Source: Pseudoalteromonas sp. H105 (lineage in GTDB: Bacteria > Pseudomonadota > Gammaproteobacteria > Enterobacterales > Alteromonadaceae). From it: a stretch of DNA of 64,000 nt. Under the pieces are notes generated by a model that had not been told where the DNA came from, did not search any database, and saw nothing but the letters and a program-made list of their open reading frames with translations. Every line of letters starts with the position of its first letter. The first letter of the stretch is position 1. Positions 1 to 8,298 of the stretch are shown one piece after another. The DNA is taken from the NCBI RefSeq assembly GCF_001469215.1, contig NZ_LOFH01000001.1, positions 62,001-126,000 on the forward strand, given 5' to 3'. The translations under genes and the position numbers were made by a program.

Positions 1-2175
1 GAGAATATGGATGGCGATGAGCTTCAGTTTTCATTAACTGCAGGCGCAACAAGCGGCAATACAAACATCTTGTTTGCAGCTGATTATTTCGAACGTCGTC
101 CAATCATGGCTAAAGACCGTGAAATGGGTGGCACTGCCTACCTTCCAAATCACCGTGGTGGTGAAGGTCGTTCATCTTGGGGTATCCCGGGTTCAACTTA
201 TGTTTCTGCCCCTTCTGCGACAGATACAGGTTGGGCTCCATGGTCTGACTGTGCTACTGAAAACGTATTGTCAAACGGTCGCTGTGCTTATGACTTCGCA
301 CCGCTATATCAATTACAACCAGCGAGTGATCGTCAGTCTATCTTAACGTCTATCTCACATGAATACAGTGATGATCTAACGTTTGATTCTCAGTTCCGTT
401 ATACACGTGCTTACACACACAGCTCAAATGCGCCTGCACCAGGTGCTGTTGATATTTCTAAGAGCCCGTATTTAAAAGACTTCTTAGTAAATGACCGTTA
501 TAAGTCTAACCCAACGTTAGGCGCTCAGATCGCTGACGAAATCGCTGCAGGTGATGGTTTTGCTTATGTTGGTCGTCGTTATATCGATTTTCCAAATCGT
601 CAAAAAGACAATACAAATGAAACATTTGAAGCTATCGGTGGTGCAAACTACTTGATCAGCGATAACTGGGAATTAGATTTTGACATCGGTTTCTCACGCT
701 TAACTAACCGTCAAGTTGGTAAAGCTGGTCAACTAATTGTAGATGGTGTTGAAAGTGCATTTGCTGATGGTACTTTGAATCCTTTCGTAGTAAATGACTG
801 TAACTCAGCAGAGCTTAAAGATTTCTGTGAAGGTTTAAACTCAGCAACGCATAGAACGTCTGAGTATGAGCTTGCTTTCTCTTCATTAGCAATCTCAGGT
901 ATCACTGGTTTAGAATTGCCAGGTGGTGAAGTAGGTGTTGCTGCGGGTGTTGATGTTCGCCGCGAAAACTACTTAGACCGTTCTGACCAGGCTTCAATCA
1001 ATGGTGATGTTATTGGTGGTGCTGGTTCAAACGGTGGTGGTGTATTCCAAAACGAAGCTGTGTTTGTTGAAGTTAACCTACCAATTCTTGATAATTTAGA
1101 AGCCAGCCTAGCAGTACGTAATGACTCTGCAGACTGGGGTGAATCAGATGCAAGCGAAACAACGTACAGCGCTAAAATTTCTTACCGTCCGACAGATGAC
1201 ATCATGCTTCGTGCATCTTACGGTACTGGCTTTAAAGCACCTTCGCTAGATTCGCTTTACTTAGCTTCGTCTTTTGGTGTGAGCAAAGCAGTAGATACTA
1301 AACTATGTCAAGCTGCTGGTAACGATGACAGTCACCCAGATTGTAAAGAAGTTGAACTTAACTCTAAGTCAGGTGGTAACGTAGAGCTAGAGCCTGAAAC
1401 ATCAGTATCTTACAATATTGGTATGGTTTACGATGTAACAGAAGATTTATCATTTACAGTTGATTACTGGTCACTTGAGATTGAAAACATTGTTGGTTCA
1501 TTAGGTATCCAAGAGATTCTTGATGAAGAAGCGAAAGGTAACCTTACTGACCTAGTTGTTCGTAACTCATCTGGTCGTATTGATGATACAGCGAGAAATG
1601 GTTTTGTTAAAACCGATGAACAAAGCGCAACTGGTTTGAACTATGATATTCAATATTCAACTGATTTAAGCTTTGGTTCATTAACGTCTCGTTTAAAGAT
1701 TGAACAATTCTTAAGCTTTGAATCACAATCTTCTGCGGTACAGCCTCTGTGTGATTGGGTTGGTGATGAAGCAACTCGTGATTACAATGCAAATGGTAAC
1801 TTTACGCTTGATACTGGTGACTTTACAACGTCATTAAACATGCGTTTCCTACCTGGCTATGACTCATATGATAAGCGTAATACAGCTAACAAATCATGTC
1901 AGTTAGTTGGTTACTACGATGTAGATACTAAAAATTTAGATGCAAACGGTGATTACGTAGACGCTGGTGAATCTCAACACTTTGCTTCATATGTACAGTT
2001 TGATTTAACAGGTGCTTACCATGTTAATGAGAACAACACAGTAACTGTTGGTATTCGTAACTTGTTTGATAGACAGCCTCCATTTAGCTCTGTAAATGAC
2101 TGGCCTTTCTACAGCCAAAGCACTTACGATAACATCGGTCGTTTCATGTACGTTCAGTACGATGTTAAATTCTAA
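1..2175 (+). CDS. TonB-dependent outer-membrane receptor, 5' truncated by window edge
   Basis: This is a beta-barrel receptor for energised uptake of a large or scarce substrate across the outer membrane. The frame is open from base 1, and the ATG at 7 is internal, so the signal peptide, TonB box and most or all of the plug lie outside the window. The visible part has features typical of the barrel: alternating short polar and aromatic strands, the conserved block 'RASYGTGFKAPSLDSLY' near the middle (about residue 400), 'VTVGIRNLFDRQPP' near the end, and a terminal strand ending in Phe (MYVQYDVKF), the usual BAM recognition signature. Several Cys pairs in extracellular-type loops (CNSAELKDFC, CQAAGNDDSHPDC) may form disulphides. 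The substrate cannot be named. The downstream oxygenase, protease-like and sulfotransferase genes resemble receptor-linked clusters of marine gammaproteobacteria. Confidence 0.93.
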   Translation, partial: ENMDGDELQFSLTAGATSGNTNILFAADYFERRPIMAKDREMGGTAYLPNHRGGEGRSSWGIPGSTYVSAPSATDTGWAPWSDCATENVLSNGRCAYDFAPLYQLQPASDRQSILTSISHEYSDDLTFDSQFRYTRAYTHSSNAPAPGAVDISKSPYLKDFLVNDRYKSNPTLGAQIADEIAAGDGFAYVGRRYIDFPNRQKDNTNETFEAIGGANYLISDNWELDFDIGFSRLTNRQVGKAGQLIVDGVESAFADGTLNPFVVNDCNSAELKDFCEGLNSATHRTSEYELAFSSLAISGITGLELPGGEVGVAAGVDVRRENYLDRSDQASINGDVIGGAGSNGGGVFQNEAVFVEVNLPILDNLEASLAVRNDSADWGESDASETTYSAKISYRPTDDIMLRASYGTGFKAPSLDSLYLASSFGVSKAVDTKLCQAAGNDDSHPDCKEVELNSKSGGNVELEPETSVSYNIGMVYDVTEDLSFTVDYWSLEIENIVGSLGIQEILDEEAKGNLTDLVVRNSSGRIDDTARNGFVKTDEQSATGLNYDIQYSTDLSFGSLTSRLKIEQFLSFESQSSAVQPLCDWVGDEATRDYNANGNFTLDTGDFTTSLNMRFLPGYDSYDKRNTANKSCQLVGYYDVDTKNLDANGDYVDAGESQHFASYVQFDLTGAYHVNENNTVTVGIRNLFDRQPPFSSVNDWPFYSQSTYDNIGRFMYVQYDVKF

Positions 2176-2192
2176 TTTAGTTTAGAGTAAGG

Positions 2193-2219
2193 GAGCGCAC
2201 AATAGTGCGCTCTTTTTTT
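2193..2219 (+). terminator. Intrinsic terminator after the TonB receptor
   Basis: Perfect 8-bp stem GAGCGCAC / GTGCGCTC with an AATA loop, followed by seven T. The T-tract directly abuts the ATG of the next gene at 2220, so termination here would cut off that gene's leader. Confidence 0.85.
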
Positions 2220-2882
2220 ATGATTCAAATAAATGCGAAACCGAAAATATGCTTTGCTTCACCTGTTCTTGAAGGAAGCTTTACTCAGTCAGAGTCGTTA
2301 AATAAACGGTTATCTGAACTTTTTTTTGACCTTGAAAAACAAGGTTATAAAAATAAAACAAAACTTAATACCACGCTAGGCAATATCTTCGATAGCCCTG
2401 GCGATTTATTTTCATTAACTCAATATGAAGATATTTTAGAGATCCGCCGTTTAATGAATGGTGCCTTAACTTCTTGGATATTAGAAACATCAAATTGGCA
2501 AAAAGACGATCTCAATAACTTAAAGTTTGAATTCGAATCTTGGTTTCATATATCAAGGTTTGGTGCTACAAAGTCTCTGCATGACCATGGTCAGTGTTCT
2601 TGGTCAATGATCTATTATGTTGATGCTGGAGATGCGCCAACCGTTGAGTTCCCACGAAGTGGTTACTTGCAAATTTATGATCCAAGACACATACAGCAGA
2701 ATCCTGACGATCAAGGTTTTTTTAATTTAAAAGCGATGTTCGATTATGGTGGCTTTGCAATTAGACCAAATTCAGGAAAATTTGTTATTTTCCCTGGTTA
2801 TCTAGAGCATGAGGTTGTTACTTATTTCGGTAATCGTCCGAGAATTATGATTGCACTTAATTGTTTAATTCGTAAAAAGTAA
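2220..2882 (+). CDS. Putative 2OG-Fe(II) oxygenase-like protein
   Basis: About 220 residues resembling the small putative 2OG-Fe(II) oxygenase family often found beside TonB-dependent receptors. Visible signature: HDHGQCSWSMIYYVD (about residues 124-138) with the first metal-ligand His pair, then a later FPGYLEHEV segment with the distal His, and NRPRIMIALN carrying the Arg expected to bind 2-oxoglutarate. No signal peptide, so probably cytoplasmic. The frame can be extended to a GTG at 2205, but that codon lies inside the terminator stem, so the ATG at 2220 is preferred. No Shine-Dalgarno sequence is visible because the terminator T-tract precedes the ATG. Substrate unknown; a role in processing whatever the receptor imports is inference from position. 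Confidence 0.7.
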   Translation: MIQINAKPKICFASPVLEGSFTQSESLNKRLSELFFDLEKQGYKNKTKLNTTLGNIFDSPGDLFSLTQYEDILEIRRLMNGALTSWILETSNWQKDDLNNLKFEFESWFHISRFGATKSLHDHGQCSWSMIYYVDAGDAPTVEFPRSGYLQIYDPRHIQQNPDDQGFFNLKAMFDYGGFAIRPNSGKFVIFPGYLEHEVVTYFGNRPRIMIALNCLIRKK

Positions 2883-2895
2883 AAGGAAAGATCTA

Positions 2896-3153
2896 ATGAA
2901 AAAAATTATTGCTCCCTTAATAATGTTACTTCTAACAGCATGTAATTCTACAAGTGGAAACAAAGAATCGCAGATGGAAGAGTTAGCTAAAGTCGAGAAA
3001 GATGACAATTATGTATGTACAACAATTAAAAAAACGGGGTCAAATTTCAATACTCGCCGTTGTATAACTAAAGCAGCTAAGAAAAGGGAAGAAGAGAATG
3101 CTAAAAAAACGATGGAAGCATTAGATAGAAGCTGGTCTGTACATGGAGGTTAA
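2896..3153 (+). CDS. Small lipoprotein, unknown function
   Basis: 85 residues with a lipoprotein signal: MKK, a hydrophobic stretch, then the lipobox LLTAC with Cys at about residue 16. The mature part is charged and helical (Glu/Lys-rich) with two further Cys around residues 41 and 56. The ribosome-binding site AAAGGAAAG lies just upstream. It starts 13 bases after the oxygenase gene and ends one base before the ATG of the retropepsin-like gene, so the three are probably one operon. No family recognised. Confidence 0.75.
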   Translation: MKKIIAPLIMLLLTACNSTSGNKESQMEELAKVEKDDNYVCTTIKKTGSNFNTRRCITKAAKKREEENAKKTMEALDRSWSVHGG

Positions 3154-3154
3154 T

Positions 3155-4051
3155 ATGAAAAGTTACGCGTTCTTACTATTTATATTTATATTGATTAAGC
3201 CTTTTAGTTCAATTGCTGCTACAGAGTGGATTGATTTTAAGATAGTTAATGGCAAGGTTGTTGTTCCCGCTAAGATTGAAGGGGTTACTGTTAACGCTAT
3301 TTTAGACACGGGTCAAAAAGAACACTATATCAGCGAATTGTTTTTAGAGCGTCACCCTCTGACTGATAGAAAAGGCAAATCTATCGACGTTAAAGATACG
3401 ACTACTGAGACCCGCAAATTTTTATACAATCAAGTTAAGTTAGACATATTTGGTTTTAGCAACAAACTAGATGATATGAGACCGACTAAAATTGATGATG
3501 GTGATATTATTTTAGGCATTGGCTTTTTTCATAACTTTGTAATGCAATTTGATTACCCTAAAAGAAAGCTGCGATTTTTAGACCGCAAATCAATCGATTT
3601 AAGGTCAGCCGAAAATATTGACATGCGCTTGCATCGACAATCAGCACTGCCTATTGTTAAGGTTAATTTAGACGATAGTAAGTCAATTTGGACTGTCATA
3701 TCAACGGGCGCAAAAGAAGGCCTTAAGATTGAACGCACTATTATTGACAAACAAGGTTGGGATAAATCACTTCCTTCCACATCAATTGAAATTGTAGAAA
3801 TTAATGGTCCTCAAACGTATGAATTATCAAATATTCCAAAAGTTGAGTTTGGACCTTTCACTGTTGACGCTGTATCGATTGCGTATCCTCAAGTAGGTAA
3901 ACGCTTTGAGCTATTAAACAGTGAATCATTTACGGGCTCTAATTTAAAGGGGATGGATGTTAAAGGCGTGCTAGGGTATGACTTACTTCAACACTTCTTA
4001 ATAACTGTAGATTTCAAATATGGTCATATGCATATAGGTCTCTCGGAGTAA
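3155..4051 (+). CDS. Retropepsin-like aspartic protease family protein, secreted
   Basis: 298 residues with an N-terminal signal peptide (hydrophobic core FLLFIFILI, cleavage near residue 22). The first half carries the aspartyl-protease signature AILDTGQKEHYIS, whose DTG Asp is the expected catalytic residue. The second half has a matching position reading TVISTGAKEGLKI, where Ser replaces Asp. The pseudo-twofold pepsin-like arrangement therefore seems to have only one catalytic Asp, and the protein may work as a dimer or as a binding protein. The start at 3155 is preferred over the in-frame ATG at 3143 because GGAGGT at 3145-3150 sits at ribosome-binding distance and the signal peptide then begins MKSYAF. 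Likely exported to the periplasm and co-transcribed with the preceding lipoprotein. Confidence 0.75.
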   Translation: MKSYAFLLFIFILIKPFSSIAATEWIDFKIVNGKVVVPAKIEGVTVNAILDTGQKEHYISELFLERHPLTDRKGKSIDVKDTTTETRKFLYNQVKLDIFGFSNKLDDMRPTKIDDGDIILGIGFFHNFVMQFDYPKRKLRFLDRKSIDLRSAENIDMRLHRQSALPIVKVNLDDSKSIWTVISTGAKEGLKIERTIIDKQGWDKSLPSTSIEIVEINGPQTYELSNIPKVEFGPFTVDAVSIAYPQVGKRFELLNSESFTGSNLKGMDVKGVLGYDLLQHFLITVDFKYGHMHIGLSE

Positions 4052-4057
4052 ACTGAA

Positions 4058-4091
4058 TGATGCGAAATAACATCAGTGCTATTTCGCATCA
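4058..4091. terminator. Stem-loop between convergent genes
   Basis: Perfect 12-bp inverted repeat TGATGCGAAATA / TATTTCGCATCA with a 10-base loop, exactly between the convergent retropepsin-like and sulfotransferase genes. A T-tract is weak on either strand, so this is a probable rather than certain bidirectional terminator. Confidence 0.6.
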
Positions 4092-4098
4092 CTCATGT

Positions 4099-5658
4099 CT
4101 AAAAAATAGGGTTTAAATAGTGCTGATAATTTTTAAATCTACCTACTGACCCTGCGTGTAATTTACTTCTTACTTGATGATAGCTAGCTGTCCTGACACT
4201 GTTACTATTCTTATAAAAATTTAGCATGTCTTTTTCAAATTTGACTCCTAGAAAATGGCATAATTTCTCCAAGCTGGGTTCGGTATCGGCGATTAAGTCT
4301 TCATAATTAAATACCATCACATCATCATTAAACTTAGACTGCCACTGTTTAACAACTTCTTGTTGCTGTAAATAGTATGCTTTAGTTAATTCCAAATTAG
4401 AGGCATACGCATAGCTTTTAGCTATGTTTTGAAAATAGATTGATAAGCATGTATCTTCGATACTTCGTTGAGTAATGATGAATTTGGCGTTCGGGAAAAG
4501 TGATTTAATGAGGCCTATGTATAAGACGTTATCAGGTAATTTATTGATAACTCGATTAATACCTCCTTTAAATTGACTCATTTTATTTTCATAGGCATTT
4601 GCAAGCTCATTTGCATAATCTACATTTTGAATACATGAAGTGAGTGTTTCACTTGTAAAAAACTCAATTTCTCCACCACTATTAAACTTACTATTTGTTG
4701 AGATGATTTGCTCAAGAAGCGTACTGCCAGATCTGAACATACCGCATATAAATATTGGCGAAGAATCGTTGTTTAATTGGTATTCAATTCTATTCTGTTC
4801 TTTCATTAAGTAGATAGGATCATCTGTAACGGTATCTATTGAAATAGAGTCATTTGCTAATTTGAAATATTTAAAAGCATGGGCGTAGTTGGCAAGTTTG
4901 TCGAACGCTGTCCCCATTGAGAAATAGAGGTCGGTAAGGTTGTCTTTTGTTTGCTCTTCTGTGTTTATTATTTTTTCGCACGTCCCTAAAAGCTGATGTA
5001 AGTTATCTTCATTTTCAATAGATAGCAGTCTAGCTAATGACGGTATATGGTTGTAATCTTTTATATTTAAATAAAATAATGACTTGGCTTCTTCAAATTC
5101 ACCTATGTTTTCATAAGTAATGGCCAAGTTATAACGAGATATCAAATCTTGTGGATTGAGGGAAAGTAGTATTTTTAAGTACGCGACAGCATCTTCATCC
5201 CGCTCTAAATTTAAATATGAGTTGGCGATAGCCTGTAATGCTTCTGCGTTATTTTGTAATTGAAATTGCGTAGCTTTGTCTTTTTTTATGCACTTTACTG
5301 TGAGTTCATAATTACCATGAGACGCGAGTTGAATTAATGCTGTAATGTAGTCTTTACTACAGAGACCTTCTATAATGACATTAAAGGCACTGCCAATTTT
5401 ATTTAACTCTCCTTTGGTGTGAAGTTCATTAAAAAGCTTAAATTTATAATCATGACTTAGATAATGATATGCTTTTTCAAAAAAATACATATCATTGATG
5501 TACAAGTAGTGAATAGCTAAGTTTAACGTAGTCTGAACACTCTGCTTTTCTGATTCTATTAAATGATTATTAATATTCACATAGTGTGAAGACGCCCCTT
5601 CACGTTTAAAAATACTATATGCAAGTTCGAGTTTTTCAGCTATTTCTTTATCGTTCAT
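4099..5658 (-). CDS. TPR-repeat sulfotransferase family protein
   Basis: 519 residues. The N-terminal half is all-helical with TPR-like repeats; the clearest are around residues 140-290, for example NAEALQAIANSYLNLERDEDAVAYLKILLSL split over two helices. The C-terminal part (about 295-519) is a sulfotransferase fold. IFICGMFRSGSTLLEQII is the PAPS phosphosulfate-binding loop, and VINKLPDNVLYIGLIKSLFP followed by FIITQRSIEDTCLSIYFQ is the expected 3'-phosphate-binding region. No signal peptide. Genes of this architecture are repeatedly seen next to TonB-dependent receptors in Alteromonadales and related groups. The acceptor is unknown, and whether it still transfers sulfate cannot be told from sequence. 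Confidence 0.85.
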   Translation of the reverse strand: MNDKEIAEKLELAYSIFKREGASSHYVNINNHLIESEKQSVQTTLNLAIHYLYINDMYFFEKAYHYLSHDYKFKLFNELHTKGELNKIGSAFNVIIEGLCSKDYITALIQLASHGNYELTVKCIKKDKATQFQLQNNAEALQAIANSYLNLERDEDAVAYLKILLSLNPQDLISRYNLAITYENIGEFEEAKSLFYLNIKDYNHIPSLARLLSIENEDNLHQLLGTCEKIINTEEQTKDNLTDLYFSMGTAFDKLANYAHAFKYFKLANDSISIDTVTDDPIYLMKEQNRIEYQLNNDSSPIFICGMFRSGSTLLEQIISTNSKFNSGGEIEFFTSETLTSCIQNVDYANELANAYENKMSQFKGGINRVINKLPDNVLYIGLIKSLFPNAKFIITQRSIEDTCLSIYFQNIAKSYAYASNLELTKAYYLQQQEVVKQWQSKFNDDVMVFNYEDLIADTEPSLEKLCHFLGVKFEKDMLNFYKNSNSVRTASYHQVRSKLHAGSVGRFKNYQHYLNPIF

Positions 5659-5832
5659 TTTTAAAAATATCTATAATTATTTTCCCAATAAAGTAACATA
5701 CATTGCCTATAAATATGAGTTGTGAGTGCGAAAATATAGGTGATAAATGGCATAAGTTAATATCGCTTATACTTTCCAGCAATATGGTAATATTCTTAAA
5801 TTAAGCTTACAAATGAGGCTAAGAGATTTTCT

Positions 5833-7830
5833 ATGATTTACGGCTTATGTTTTCTTATTGTTATTTTAATTGCAGCGTTCATTATATTGATGAAAAAGTT
5901 ATTGAGTCGCAAAGAGTCTCTTGCACAAAGCGAATGTTTTTTGCGTAATAGCCAAAGCTTGACGTTTATGTTTCCTAATTTCTATATCGAAGATGTCAAT
6001 CATAATGTCCTATTCCGTAGTGAGGAATGCTATAAAGCTTATAAGTACCTGTTTGATGGCTCTCTTGAGTCTTTTACTCCCGTGATTTCAACTCCTCGGT
6101 TTATGATTGAATTAAACGAGGAGGTGCGCAGTACATGCGACTCTTTAAGCGTGTGTATTCTTGCTCCCAATAATAAAGGTTCTCTAACCAAGCTCGAGTG
6201 TATTAAATCTCCTTACATAGATAATACAGGTAAGCTCGCCGGTGTAATGACGGTTTTAAATGAGATATCACCCGATCACCCAGGTAATAGCACCTCTAGA
6301 CAATGTGATGAGCAGGTTGCTTTGTTAAACCATTTTTCTGATGGCCATTGTAAGTTTGAATCTTTTGCGAATGGAGAAGGACGATTTCTTGAGTTGTCAT
6401 CGGAGGCGTCTAAACTGTTAGGTTTAGTCGATATTTCAATAAACAGAATGGGTATAACAGGATGCATATCACCGTCTATCTGTGATGAAGATAGAGTCAA
6501 TATAGCGCGTGCCTTTAAATATGCTGGTAGTGACACTAATAAGCTTGCATGTTCATTTCGTTATAAATCAAAAGGCGCTATACGCCAGTGTAAATTTATT
6601 GCAGTGAGGGATTCTTCATTGAGAGATAAATTAGAAAGGCATATTTGGCACGGTATTTTTATTGATTTGGGCCTTGATAGTAAACAGAGCGAATCTGCAG
6701 AGTTAAAGCCATGCTTGAGTAAAGTTAATGGAAGCCAAGAATCTTCATGGGTTGTTTATAAGTATCATCAGAGTTTAGTCGACTGCCTTACGCTTAATTT
6801 AATTAATTTCAAAATGAGTCAGCAAAGTACAATCGATGCCGCAATGAGAGATGCAGAATATATCGTTTTTATGTTGGATGATTTAATTCATGAGTATGGT
6901 GACCAATGGCTTGAGTGTATTCAGGACGTTAAGTTGTACGTTATCATTATTGCTCCATATGGCGATGATACCCATTATTATAATAAGTCAACGGTACTTA
7001 TCCCTTTAACATTGCTCTATAAAATTAATTTCACAACGCTCTTTAGTGATGTAGAAATACCATCAAATCATATAATAGCGCTCGAAAGTTGTAATTTTAA
7101 ATTGTTAATTGCGGAAGATAATAGAGTAAATCAATTTCTTATAAAAAATCAGCTCGAGCAATTAGGGTGCATGGTTACAATTACAAATAATGGTAAAATT
7201 GCACTTGAAGCACTCGCTATGCAAAAGTTTGATGCCGTAATTACGGATTGCCATATGCCTGAAATGGATGGATTCGAACTTGCAAAGCAAATTCGCTCCA
7301 ATACACTCTCAGCCATTAAGTGCTTACCTATTATCGGTCTTACTGCAGATAACTCAAAAGATGTGTCACTTTTAGCCAATAATGCAGGCATAAATCGTAT
7401 TTTATTTAAACCCTATAGACTAATAGAGCTCCACGAAATTTTATTAGATTTGGTCCAAGGCTCACCTGTTGAGCCTATCTACTCTTCACAATTGCGTGGT
7501 GAGTTCCTCGTACCTGAATTGTCTCAATGGGTTGGTGTCTTTGGTACTAAAGCAGATGCAATAACAATGGCACGTATATTTTATGAAACATTAGAATCAG
7601 ATTTATCAGATTTAGAAATCGGAATGCGTAATAACGATGCCTTATTGTGCAAAAAAATATTGCATCGGATAAAGGGATCAATTGTGATGGTGAAGATGGA
7701 TTCGATTACGATTCAAATTGAAGAATGTGAAGAGGTTATATCAACGGAAAATCGAATAGATCATCGCTTAAATGCCTTAGTTAATAACCTGGTCCGATTA
7801 AATAAGGTTGTTTGTACATGGCTGGATTAA
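5833..7830 (+). CDS. Membrane phosphorelay protein: receiver plus Hpt, no histidine kinase core
   Basis: 665 residues. An N-terminal membrane anchor (about 2-22) is followed by PAS-like sensory sequence (about 30-270) and a poorly conserved segment (about 300-415) that could be a pseudo-receiver. A receiver domain (about 420-535) has a full active site: AEDN acidic pair, phospho-acceptor Asp472 in ITDCHMPEMDG, Thr in GLTAD and Lys in FKPYR. A C-terminal Hpt domain (about 560-660) has the phospho-accepting His611 in LHRIKGS. The H-box (HEIRTPL-like) and the HATPase N/G boxes of hybrid kinases are not present. It therefore looks like a phosphotransfer intermediate that must be fed by another kinase. 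The gene stands alone with no partner regulator beside it. Confidence 0.8.
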   Translation: MIYGLCFLIVILIAAFIILMKKLLSRKESLAQSECFLRNSQSLTFMFPNFYIEDVNHNVLFRSEECYKAYKYLFDGSLESFTPVISTPRFMIELNEEVRSTCDSLSVCILAPNNKGSLTKLECIKSPYIDNTGKLAGVMTVLNEISPDHPGNSTSRQCDEQVALLNHFSDGHCKFESFANGEGRFLELSSEASKLLGLVDISINRMGITGCISPSICDEDRVNIARAFKYAGSDTNKLACSFRYKSKGAIRQCKFIAVRDSSLRDKLERHIWHGIFIDLGLDSKQSESAELKPCLSKVNGSQESSWVVYKYHQSLVDCLTLNLINFKMSQQSTIDAAMRDAEYIVFMLDDLIHEYGDQWLECIQDVKLYVIIIAPYGDDTHYYNKSTVLIPLTLLYKINFTTLFSDVEIPSNHIIALESCNFKLLIAEDNRVNQFLIKNQLEQLGCMVTITNNGKIALEALAMQKFDAVITDCHMPEMDGFELAKQIRSNTLSAIKCLPIIGLTADNSKDVSLLANNAGINRILFKPYRLIELHEILLDLVQGSPVEPIYSSQLRGEFLVPELSQWVGVFGTKADAITMARIFYETLESDLSDLEIGMRNNDALLCKKILHRIKGSIVMVKMDSITIQIEECEEVISTENRIDHRLNALVNNLVRLNKVVCTWLD

Positions 7831-7925
7831 TAAAACAAACTCGCGCTTAGATTATTATTAATAATGCGTTTATAATAGATTATAATGAAAGCATTAATTC
7901 CCTTTATTTATATTATGAGAATCAA

Positions 7926-8228
7926 ATGAAAGAAATACGTTCATTTATCAAAACGGCTAGTTTATCAGAGTTAGAGAAAGCACAGACACTGATTAACGAT
8001 GCACTCGTTAAGTTTACAGAGCAGCAGCAAGCTAAACAAGAAGTGCTCGACTTACTAAAAGAAAAAGGGTTAACCCTGGAAGATCTTCAAGATATTGCTG
8101 GAGATAAACGCACTAAAGTATTACCTAAATATAGAATTGAGCATGAAGGCAAGGTTGTAGAGTGGACGGGTCGCGGTAAGCGTCCAAAAGCATTTCAAGG
8201 TGTCGATTTGACCACATGTTTAGTATAA
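7926..8228 (+). CDS. H-NS-family nucleoid-associated protein
   Basis: 100 residues with the H-NS layout: an N-terminal helical and coiled-coil oligomerisation part (about 1-60, MKEIRSFIKTASLSELEKA onward), a short linker, and a C-terminal DNA-binding domain. WTGRGKRPKAFQ matches the AT-hook-like H-NS core, consensus TWTGQGRxP. It is shorter than enterobacterial H-NS (about 135 residues). Expected to bind AT-rich, often foreign, DNA and silence transcription. Preceded by an AT-rich promoter-like region, and its own ribosome-binding site is weak (GAGAATCAA). Confidence 0.82.
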   Translation: MKEIRSFIKTASLSELEKAQTLINDALVKFTEQQQAKQEVLDLLKEKGLTLEDLQDIAGDKRTKVLPKYRIEHEGKVVEWTGRGKRPKAFQGVDLTTCLV

Positions 8229-8298
8229 ACAAATACTGTTGACCCTTTTATGCCAATGTTTCTTTTATTGGCTTTTTTAGTTATAACTAGTTGTAATT

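Noticed and set aside
2205..2219. GTG start extending the oxygenase-like protein by five residues
   Set aside because: The codon lies within the terminator stem and the added residues MRSFF come from the hairpin and T-tract.
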